Source: Saprospiraceae bacterium
GTDB lineage: Bacteria > Bacteroidota > Bacteroidia > Chitinophagales > Saprospiraceae
Reading direction: 5' to 3'
Assembly: GCA_016711125.1 (NCBI GenBank)
Contig: JADJTQ010000003.1
Coordinates: 558,001-622,000 of the forward strand
Length of the DNA: 64,000 nt
Made by a program: the position numbers and the translations under genes
The notes under the pieces: model-generated
The model's database searches: none
The model's input: only the letters and a program-made list of their open reading frames with translations
What the model was told of the DNA's origin: nothing
Part shown: positions 57,230-64,000 of the stretch, one piece after another
Layout of the letters: every line of letters begins with the position of its first letter
Position numbering within the stretch: the stretch's first letter is position 1

Positions 57230-58252
57230 GTGAAAATTAAAATTGCGTGTATTGGTGCGGGATATTTTGCCCGATTTCACCTGGAGGCCTGGAAAAGAAT
57301 ACCCGAAGTAGAACTTGTGGCTATTTGCGATCAAGACGAGCTCAAGGCAAAAAAAATGGCTATAGACTTTGGTGTCAGAAAAACCTACGTTGATTTGGAT
57401 GCTATGTTGCAAGCAGAGGAATTTACCGTTTTGGATGTGATTACACCACCTCAGACACATTTGTCGCTGTGTGAAAAAGCCATACACTTTGGTAAACATA
57501 TTATCTGTCAGAAGCCGTTGGCACCCGAACTCAATGAAGCGGAAGAACTGGTGAGCTTGGGTGATCGACATAATGTTCGTTTTATGGTGCATGAAAATTT
57601 CCGTTTTCAACCCTGGTATCGAAAGATAAAATCAATGATGGATCAAGGTATGATTGGGAATACGCTGCATACCATTACGATTAAATTGCGAACCGGTGAT
57701 GGTTGGGGACACGATGCGTATCTCGACCGGCAGCCATATTTCCAGACAATGCCCCGGTTGCTGATCTACGAGACAGGCATACACTATATTGATGTCTTTC
57801 GATATTTGGCCGGCGATATTTCAACAGCTTTCGCGCAATTGCGCAGGCTCAATCCAGTCATCGCCGGTGAAGATTGTGGAGTTGTATTGCTAGATTTTAT
57901 AAATGGAGGTATAGGTATTATTGATGCCAACCGCTACAATGAATCCAATAGCAAAGATCCTCGTTATACTTTTGGAGAAACCACGGTGGAAGGGAACATG
58001 GGTACGATCCGGCTATATACCGATGGAAAGATTACATTGCAGCCCCTGGGTCATCCGGAAGTGGAGCAAATGTACCATCACGACCGACGTAATTTTGCCA
58101 GTGATTGTGTTTTTAATACGCAATGCCATTTTGTAAATTGTTATTTACAGGGATTGCCATTCGAAACCAGTGGCCACGATTATTTAAAGAATATCTATGT
58201 GCAGGAAGCCATTTATCAAAGCAATACTAGAAAAGAAATCATAATTCTCTAA
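57230..58252 (+). CDS. Gfo/Idh/MocA-family oxidoreductase
   Basis: 340 aa, starting 14 nt after the transporter (GTG or ATG region). IKIACIGAGYFARFHLEAWK is the dinucleotide-binding motif GxGxxAxxH; DVITPPQTHLSLCEKAIHFG and HIICQKPLAPELNEAEELVS give the E/QKP motif with the conserved Lys; the C-terminal alpha/beta domain has ETGIHYIDVFRYLAGD with the GxH-D pair. NAD(P)-dependent oxidation of a sugar or sugar-acid hydroxyl is the family reaction. Part of the 54.1-58.9 kb run. Intact, cytosolic. Confidence 0.9.
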   Translation: MKIKIACIGAGYFARFHLEAWKRIPEVELVAICDQDELKAKKMAIDFGVRKTYVDLDAMLQAEEFTVLDVITPPQTHLSLCEKAIHFGKHIICQKPLAPELNEAEELVSLGDRHNVRFMVHENFRFQPWYRKIKSMMDQGMIGNTLHTITIKLRTGDGWGHDAYLDRQPYFQTMPRLLIYETGIHYIDVFRYLAGDISTAFAQLRRLNPVIAGEDCGVVLLDFINGGIGIIDANRYNESNSKDPRYTFGETTVEGNMGTIRLYTDGKITLQPLGHPEVEQMYHHDRRNFASDCVFNTQCHFVNCYLQGLPFETSGHDYLKNIYVQEAIYQSNTRKEIIIL

Positions 58253-58255
58253 TGA

Positions 58256-58933
58256 ATGATCTTTTCCATAATTAAAATGACACTTTTCATGAGATTCTTT
58301 TTTGTGAATATCATTTCATTATTGACTTGTATCGTACTATTTGCCCAGGATCTACCCGAAGAGGATAGTGGATATCTGATGGTGGAAGCCGAATCATTTG
58401 AATCTCAAATTTTAGATGACATCCGGAAATGGTATGTCATAAATAGTGAATCAGCTGAAGACATTCAACAGGCGGAGTCAGAAGATTTTTATAAAACCGC
58501 CAGTGGAGAAGCCTACACCATGGTTTTACCCGATACCCGAAAGACTCATGATGATCTGCTCATTGCCGGGGAGAATTTCAGCAATGAACCAGGAAGGCTG
58601 GCGCTGTTGAATTACCGGGTGAAATTTAATAATCCGGGAAAATATTTTGTGTGGGTACGTACACTATCTACGGGTACGGAAGATAATGGAGTGCAGGTCG
58701 GTATAGACGGTGTGTGGCATGAGAGTGGTCAACGAATGCAATGGTGCGATGGAAAAAATCAATGGACCTGGGCCAGCAAACAGCGTACTCAGGAGGAACA
58801 TTGTGGGGTAGAAGAACTAATCTATTTGGAAGTGGATAAACCCGGGGAACATATCATTTCATTTTCAATGAGGGAAGATGGATTTAGATTTGACAAATGG
58901 GTTATGTCAGCAGATTATAAAAAACCTGAGTAA
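58256..58933 (+). CDS. Secreted beta-sandwich (CBM-like) protein
   Basis: 225 aa; internal ATG at 58289 gives the shortest signal peptide (MRFFFVNIISLLTCIVLFAQ). GYLMVEAESFESQILDDIRK, LALLNYRVKFNNPGKYFVWV and the end EHIISFSMREDGFRFDKWVM follow the beta-sandwich pattern of CBM6-like and GH115-C-like domains: VEAE start, Y-FWVR strand and EDG-FDK-V calcium region. No catalytic domain. Starts 3 nt after the oxidoreductase, so cotranscribed; it may bind the polysaccharide or glycoside from which the operon substrate derives. Periplasmic or surface. Confidence 0.75.
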   Translation: MIFSIIKMTLFMRFFFVNIISLLTCIVLFAQDLPEEDSGYLMVEAESFESQILDDIRKWYVINSESAEDIQQAESEDFYKTASGEAYTMVLPDTRKTHDDLLIAGENFSNEPGRLALLNYRVKFNNPGKYFVWVRTLSTGTEDNGVQVGIDGVWHESGQRMQWCDGKNQWTWASKQRTQEEHCGVEELIYLEVDKPGEHIISFSMREDGFRFDKWVMSADYKKPE

Positions 58934-59078
58934 TAATAGTGAAATTTGAGTTGCAATAATTTATCCTTTCTGGTCGAGTGGTTAACAATCTAATCCTCTT
59001 ATTGGATCCTGACCTTCAATAAAGACCCGCTGGATTATATTTATATTCACCGCATTATCTCAAAATAATCTAAGAAAG

Positions 59079-60696
59079 ATGGCTCGTATTGCAGCACTGA
59101 TTTGCTTTTTGGGTGTAACCCTTGGATGTCAGCCGACCCTAAAAACTGAAGACAAAATACCTCCGGTAGTTGCTCCTTTTTCAGACGTAGATACTTTATC
59201 GATCAACGATTGGTGGAACCGTGGACCGAGCGACATTATCGACCTGAAGGTAGATCGGAATCAAGTCGTGGCATTTGGCATGTACACCGTAGCTAAAGGT
59301 GTCTTAAAATTGACTGCTCAGCTTTATCCCCTTTACCCCGATGAAAGTAGAGAAGTGACTCTTTCGATCAGGGAGGGGAATGAATGGAAAAAGATCCAAA
59401 AACAGAAAGTCAATGATCTTGGCTGGTCAACCTTGTTTCGGGTGGAAAACTGGGATCCTGCGATTGATGTGCCGTATCGTCTTAGTCATGGCAAAGATGC
59501 TGCATTTGAGGGTTTGATTCGTAAAGACCCGATTAACAAAGATGAAATTGTGGTGGCAGCATTTTCATGTAATAGCAATAAAGACCGGGGAGACCGCCAG
59601 AATTATATCCGCAACGTCGGATTTCAGAATCCCGATTTACTTTTTTTTGCTGGCGATCAGTCTTATGATCATAAAGAGCATACTGCTGCCTGGCTCAAGT
59701 TTGGTTTGCAATTTCGTGATTTGTTTAGGGACCGGCCTTGTATTACCATTCCTGATGATCATGATGTCGGCCAGGGAAATGTCTGGGGCGAAAATGGCAA
59801 AAAAGCTTCCACTCCTGATGGCAATGATGGTGGTTACTTCTATCATCCTGAGTATGTTAAAATGGTAGATCGATGTCAGACTGCTCATTTACCAGATCCC
59901 TTTGATCCTACTCCTGTTCAGCAGGGCATCGGTGTTTACTACACGAGTTTGATGTTGGGTGGCATCGACTTTGCCATATTGGAAGATCGAAAATTTAAAT
60001 CAGGTCCTAAAGGCAAGATACCCCAGCAAGGCCCTCGGCCGGATCATATTTTAAATCCTGAATACGACCCGGCTTCCATAGATCTGCCGGGACTCGAACT
60101 TCTCGGAAAAAGACAAGAGGATTTTCTTGATTATTGGGCTACTCAGAATAAGGATGCACTAAAAGTAGTCCTATCGCAAACGGGCTTTTGCGGAGGAGCC
60201 CATTTGCATGGTAAAAAAGAAAACCGGCTGCATGCTGATCTGGACTCCAATGGTTGGCCTCAACGAGGTCGAAACAGGGCTCTGGAGGCGATCAAAAAGG
60301 CGCATGCCATCCATATCGCTGGCGACCAACATCTAGCCACGTTGATTCATCATGGAATAGATGAATATGATGATGGTCCCCTGGGCTTTTGTGGTGCCGG
60401 CAATCGTCAATAATTATTACAGTCGGTGGTGGTGGCCCGAAGATGAAAAACCAGGAAAAAATGGCAATAATTTATTACTCTGGACGGGAAGATATGTCGA
60501 TGGATTTGACAATAAAATTACGATGCAGGCTTACGCTCATCCGGATGGCCCATCACAGGGAGCCGGCTATGGATTGAGCAGAGTGAATAAAGCGAATAAA
60601 AAAGTCACCTTTGAATGTTGGCCTCGGTATGAAGACGTGACCCAAGACACGGCAAGGCAATTTGTAGGTTGGCCGGTAACGGTGGGTATGGAATGA
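59079..60696 (+). CDS. PhoD-like phosphatase, lipoprotein, frameshifted
   Basis: Lipoprotein signal ICFLGVTLGC (Cys17). Metal-site motifs of the PhoD/purple acid-phosphatase fold: AAFSCNSNKDRGD, LLFFAGDQSYDH, TIPDDHDVGQGNVWGENGKK, then LSQTGFCGGAHLHG and AIHIAGDQHLATLIHHG. Near 60390 the frame changes; VPAIVNNYYSRWWWPEDEKP then LLLWTGRYVDGFDNKITMQA continue to 60696, so about 539 aa (span 3n+1). Probably a periplasmic phosphodi- or monoesterase with calcium/iron. The CxxC-like GFCGGAH loop is typical of the uncultured-planctomycete/Bacteroidota branch. Monocistronic. Confidence 0.8.
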
Positions 60697-61366
60697 AGTT
60701 TAGATGGTGATCTTTGGATGTATCTATGTTTGAAAACTGCCGCGTTAATTGGCGGCCATCCACAGATAAGTATGCGACCAGTGTTGTAGGTTCGATTGAT
60801 TTCTGTTTGTCCACGGATTTACGCAGATTTTCGCGGATAGCGATTCCAAGGAGGTCTTGTTGGCTGTTCGCCTTGTTGAAATTTTGACATTCATCAGTGG
60901 CTTTCCAATTTTCCACCCTTCCAATTTATTCTCCTCCGCAGTCGGCTTACCGATCCCTCCGGGGTTAGCAGTCCGAACACCGCCCGCCATAGCCTTAAGC
61001 GAAGGAGGGCTTTCCAATTTTCCATTTTCCATTTTAATCTCCTCCGCAGTCGACTTACCGATCCCTCTGGGCTTAGCAGTCCGAACACCGCCCGCCATAG
61101 CCTTAAGCGAAGGAGGGCTTTCCAATTTTCCATTTTCCATTTTCCTTTTAATCTCCTCCGCAGTCGGCTTACCAATCCCTCTGGGCTTAGCAGTCCGAAC
61201 ACCGCCCGCCATAGCCTTAAGCGAAGGAGGGCTTTCCAATTTTCCAATTTTCCATTTTCCTCTACGAGTCTAACCCGTTCGTTTGATCTATGACCCCTAG
61301 TGACTAGGAGCGTATAAACAAAATTGACGCAACTTTATCAGAGCATAAAAACGTATAAGGTTTCTG
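60697..61366. other. 670 bp without a gene; contains the 110-bp repeats
   Basis: Outside the repeats at 60930-61262 only short non-coding-looking ORFs occur. The minus ORFs of 100-160 codons here are the repeats translated (peptide SPPSLKAMAGGVRTAKP three times) and not a gene. Confidence 0.6.
60930..61262. repeat. Tandem repeat, about 110 bp x 3
   Basis: Units at 60930-61037, 61038-61151 and 61152-61262 start TCTCCTCCGCAGTCGGCTTA or a variant and contain GAACACCGCCCGCCATAGCC and GGAGGGCTTTCCAATTTTCC. Unit length varies (108, 114, 111) through TTTTCCATTTTCC slippage. A partial TTTCCAATTTTCC copy precedes. The CTTACC(A/G)ATCCCTCTGGGCTTAGCAGTC core resembles the 27376-27642 repeats. Confidence 0.85.
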
Positions 61367-61387
61367 TTGTTGTACATCACAAGAATT

Positions 61388-61996
61388 ATGAAACACATCA
61401 TCTTATCTACCATCGCTATAGTAGTCTTAACTTCGTTTTCTACGGGTGACGAAAGTGATTCGGGTTGGTCAATTGTCAGAAAGAATGAACATATTGAAGT
61501 TTACAAACAACCTACTGAGACCGGCTACAATGCCATTAGAATAGAAGCGACGGTATCGACACCAATACAGTCATTTATAAGTTTTCTTAGTGATATACAC
61601 CGATATCCTGAATGGGTATTTAAATGCAGTGAGGCCAGGAGTCTTGATCATGGAGCGAATACCAGCATGAAATATTGGATGGTCAGTGATTTTCCTTTCC
61701 CTTTTAAAGACAGAGAACTGACTGTTGAATCTGCACATTATGTTGATCGTAATGGGGTCTTTTATTCGACATCCAAAGCAATTTCAAATCTGGTCAATAG
61801 TTCAAATGTTGCTATTACGCAGTTTGACGCTCATTGGAAAGTGACTCCTGTCAAGCAAAATCAAATCAAGATAGAATATGAGATTCTGGCAGAACCAGGT
61901 GGCGCTATCCCAGCCTGGTTATATAATCTGGCTGTCGACCAGGGACCTTTCAAAACAATGCAAAATCTGAAGGATATTTTGGAACATCAGAATTAA
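61388..61996 (+). CDS. Secreted START-domain protein
   Basis: 202 aa from ATG 61388 (MKHIILSTIAIVVLTSFSTG signal peptide); a TTG start 21 nt upstream is less likely. SGWSIVRKNEHIEVYKQPT, IRIEATVSTPIQSFISFLSD, RYPEWVFKCSEARSL and VSDFPFPFKDRELTVESAHY are START/SRPBCC lipid-binding-fold blocks, followed by the long C-terminal helix (FKTMQNLKDILE). The family binds hydrophobic ligands in a deep cavity. Ligand unknown; probably periplasmic lipid handling. Intact, monocistronic. Confidence 0.85.
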   Translation: MKHIILSTIAIVVLTSFSTGDESDSGWSIVRKNEHIEVYKQPTETGYNAIRIEATVSTPIQSFISFLSDIHRYPEWVFKCSEARSLDHGANTSMKYWMVSDFPFPFKDRELTVESAHYVDRNGVFYSTSKAISNLVNSSNVAITQFDAHWKVTPVKQNQIKIEYEILAEPGGAIPAWLYNLAVDQGPFKTMQNLKDILEHQN

Positions 61997-62032
61997 AGAA
62001 TGGGATCCTATTTCTATGAAAATTATTGGAAT

Positions 62033-62088
62033 CACTACATATGAAGAGAGCAGCCGTGAATGAGCAATCTACTACCCAGCTTTTCGAG
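62033..62088 (-). pseudogene. Short VapC/PIN toxin start remnant
   Basis: Directly after the Phd stop, minus strand reads SWVVDCSFTAALF, like the first beta strand and Asp of PIN-domain toxins (VVDASV-A-LF), then loses similarity within 15 codons. The rest of the toxin is missing; the START gene ends at 61996 on the other strand. Short, so tentative. Confidence 0.35.
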
Positions 62089-62330
62089 TCAATATTTACG
62101 GCCATCTTCGATCATTTCCCGAATATTGACCGGTTCACCCACCCTCTGCCTCAAGTTTTTAAATTTCGCCATTAATTCCTCTCTACTGAGTTTTTCCTCT
62201 TTCGGTGCGAAAGGTATTAATTTGGCAACAGGTACCCCCGATATGTGATGACATATTCTTTTCCGTCTCGAACTTCCGCTAAAAGTTTGCTGAGCTGGGT
62301 CTTGGCTTCAAAAGAACCTATGGTATTCAT
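62089..62330 (-). CDS. Phd/YefM-family antitoxin, one-base deletion
   Basis: MNTIGSFEAKTQLSKLLAEV and RDGKEYVITYRG from ATG 62330; at GGGGG (~62233) one G is missing, after which VPVAKLIPFAPKEEKLSREE and GEPVNIREMIEDGRKY run to TGA 62089-62091. 80 aa restored (span 3n+2). AKT-LS-LL-EV-G is the Phd/YefM DNA-binding fold start; the tail is the toxin-binding helix for a VapC/Doc partner. That partner survives only as a fragment. The homopolymer position leaves open a read error. Confidence 0.75.
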
Positions 62331-62631
62331 TACATCTAGTTTATAACCTTCGTCTAGCAAGAGTTGAAGCTGAAGGGTTCCTTCCAATCGTCACTATGTC
62401 CCATAGTTGGGTATGTTTCGCTCGCAAAAGATCACCCGAATTGGGGGCATTCTACATTCGTCATTAAGATCTGATGGGCGTGATCTGATGTGATCAAAGG
62501 GCCTTTACAACCATGTAGGATTTGAAAAAATGTTGGAGACCAAGTATTAGATTAACGTCTATGTCAATTTGAAAGAGAAGGTGATCGCAGATAATATGAG
62601 CTTGACATTGGCTAGCTTAATTAACCTCAAT
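62331..62631. other. 301 bp without a gene
   Basis: No convincing ORF. A minus frame just upstream of the antitoxin reads LQLLLDEGYKLDVMNTIG-like sequence for about 12 codons and then ends; too little to call. Confidence 0.4.
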
Positions 62632-63783
62632 CTATTTTTGATTTTTCGAAATCCATAAATTGATCGATTGGTCTTCTCCACTCCAGTTGGCACCAAGTAT
62701 ATCGGCAACGCCATCGCTATTAAAATCCTCTACCTGAATGCTATGCGATCCTTTTTCTGATAATAAAATTTTATTCCATTTTTTACCATGGTCAAGATTG
62801 ATTAAAACCACGACCTCGTCCGGATCTACTCCCTGGTGCATCTCAGAGTACGTCATATCAGCAATTTTATCTCCGTTAAAATCTCCCAAATCCACACCAT
62901 GAATCACGCATTCAATTGAATCTACCAGAGGGTGCTCAGTCCAATCTTGGCTAACCAAATCAGATGGTTGCTCAAACCAGGATATTCGATAATACTGTCC
63001 GGCTAATTCGGAGGGGGTTAGAATAATATCCATTCGATTATCATTGTTTAAATCAGCAACAGCAAGATTGGCGCTGGCATGCCAATTGGCGAAATCATGC
63101 TTTATCCAACCTTCAGCAGAATTTTCCAACCAGAAACCGCCACCAATAATGTCCATATCTCCATCTGCATCAAGATCGATCACCCGGAGCCCCTCACCAT
63201 GATTGCATTCCAGAATCTTTTCATCCCACGCACCAACAGCCAGGTTTGTCCACAGATGTATGGTATTTCCTTTTTTTGTGCCAAAATCTGATTGATTTCT
63301 GGTAATGACGTCCAGTCTGCCATCACCATTTATGTCAGCAAGTTCCACATCATGGGTTGGGTGATCGGCAATGCGATGTACATTCCAGGACTTCTCCGGG
63401 TTTTCAGATAGTTGACCTGGATTTTCATACCAAAATAGACCTCCCATGACGACATCCATGTCCCCATCTCCATCCATGTCTCCAGCTTCTCCATCTACCG
63501 TATCATAGCCGCCTGCCGCAATGTCAAATTTCTGCCAATCCGGGTTTCGGTACCAGATGAGAGGTCCGCGTTGGCCTCCGACTATGATATCGGTCGTTCC
63601 ATTGCCATCGATATCTGAGCATATTTTTGCCCATGGATTCACCACACCATTAGTGTCAATCACGATATGGTCGAATGCGACAGTTTGAAGTGAAAGGCCG
63701 TTTACTTGTTTTGATTTGGAACCATCATTGCAAGCCAATATCAACCAGGAGATTATCAATAAAATGCTAAGAGCCTGCTTCAT
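62632..63783 (-). CDS. FG-GAP/VCBS repeat lipoprotein
   Basis: 383 aa. Signal ILLIISWLILACNDG (Cys18). Seven or more FG-GAP-type repeats each with a calcium loop: DIDGNGTTDIIVGG, DMDGDGDMDVVMGG, DINGDGRLDVITRN, DLDADGDMDIIGGG, DLNNDNRMDIILTP, DFNGDKIADMTYSE and DFNSDGVADILGAN. They build a calcium-bound seven-blade propeller similar to integrin alpha. Common in Bacteroidota near carbohydrate genes; probably binds protein or glycan at the cell surface. Intact, complete. Confidence 0.9.
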   Translation of the reverse strand: MKQALSILLIISWLILACNDGSKSKQVNGLSLQTVAFDHIVIDTNGVVNPWAKICSDIDGNGTTDIIVGGQRGPLIWYRNPDWQKFDIAAGGYDTVDGEAGDMDGDGDMDVVMGGLFWYENPGQLSENPEKSWNVHRIADHPTHDVELADINGDGRLDVITRNQSDFGTKKGNTIHLWTNLAVGAWDEKILECNHGEGLRVIDLDADGDMDIIGGGFWLENSAEGWIKHDFANWHASANLAVADLNNDNRMDIILTPSELAGQYYRISWFEQPSDLVSQDWTEHPLVDSIECVIHGVDLGDFNGDKIADMTYSEMHQGVDPDEVVVLINLDHGKKWNKILLSEKGSHSIQVEDFNSDGVADILGANWSGEDQSINLWISKNQK

Positions 63784-64000
63784 CGAAAGTATTTGAGCGA
63801 TTAATTTAGTGAAAGATCCTGTGCAATTGAAGCTAAAGTTAAGAGACCTTGGTCATAATGATTTCAGGCCATGAGATAGAAACACTCGATTTCTCGCCGA
63901 TTAGGAATGGGACTATAGTGTAACTATTAGGAACTATTATATAGGGCACTAAGAAGATATCGGCAGATATTTGTATTTCAGAATGCACTAAAAATTTAAC
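63784..64000. other. Window end, leader of the FG-GAP gene
   Basis: 217 bp with no ORF; upstream region of the minus-strand FG-GAP gene. Confidence 0.5.

Noticed and set aside
60745..61239. 164-aa minus ORF with three internal peptide repeats
   Set aside because: Exactly coincides with the DNA tandem repeats and has no signal, start context or neighbours supporting a gene.

Overview
The window looks like a piece of a Bacteroidota chromosome, most likely from the Saprospiria or Cytophagia side of the phylum. Evidence: an ECF sigma / FecR / STN-type TonB-receptor / DUF4249 operon, a type IX secretion sorting domain, a GH95 fucosidase, DUF1761, DUF4256 and DUF1569 proteins, many lipoproteins, a secreted caspase and a TPR-CHAT protein, and very few Shine-Dalgarno sequences. 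No rRNA, tRNA, CRISPR array or phage structural gene was seen.

Layout. 1-9.2 kb is an accessory island, mostly on the minus strand: a partial unknown gene, two diverged direct copies of a ~740 bp repeat around a deaminase-ATPase fusion gene, then relics of toxin-antitoxin-like genes (DUF2442, HigA, Fic, DUF5615) and a serine hydrolase. 9.3-18.3 kb holds ordinary carbohydrate and membrane genes: TMEM175-like channel, GH95, NHL protein, DUF1761, cytochrome c-PQQ dehydrogenase, MFS_2 transporter and DUF4256. 18.7-28.5 kb is disturbed: a T9SS-sorted protein, a Qnr-like pentapeptide protein, a broken beta-lactamase-like gene, a segmental duplication (80-aa protein plus BNR/sialidase-like protein) with a HicAB module between the copies, a MobA-like nucleotidyltransferase, a Tet-type MFS pump, an SDR, 105 bp tandem repeats and a decayed esterase. 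28.5-32.5 kb has housekeeping genes (alcohol dehydrogenase, hemH, holA, DUF1569). 33.4-38.6 kb is the sigma/FecR/TonB/DUF4249 uptake operon. 38.9-47.5 kb carries a lipoprotein, a TPMT-like methyltransferase, a metallophosphoesterase, an mmsA plus class-III aminotransferase pair and citramalate synthase. 47.8-54 kb is a head-to-head pair of a beta-propeller/CARDB/caspase protein and a membrane-anchored TPR-CHAT protein. 54.1-58.9 kb is a probable sugar-acid catabolic operon (tartrate/isopropylmalate-type dehydrogenase, cyclase-family hydrolase, ACS-type MFS, Gfo/Idh/MocA oxidoreductase, secreted beta-sandwich protein). 59-64 kb has a PhoD-like phosphatase, ~110 bp repeats, a START protein, a broken Phd antitoxin and an FG-GAP lipoprotein.

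About two dozen genes, including the normally essential hemH and holA, are interrupted by single-base indels or in-frame stops. Several indels lie in short homopolymers. Residual sequencing or assembly error therefore probably explains many of them, while others (DUF2442, esterase, sialidase copy 1, AraC remnant) look truly decayed. For frame-broken genes the whole span is given and the lesion described.

The best candidates for something new are the divergent caspase/CHAT pair and the deaminase-ATPase fusion inside its repeat-bounded island.
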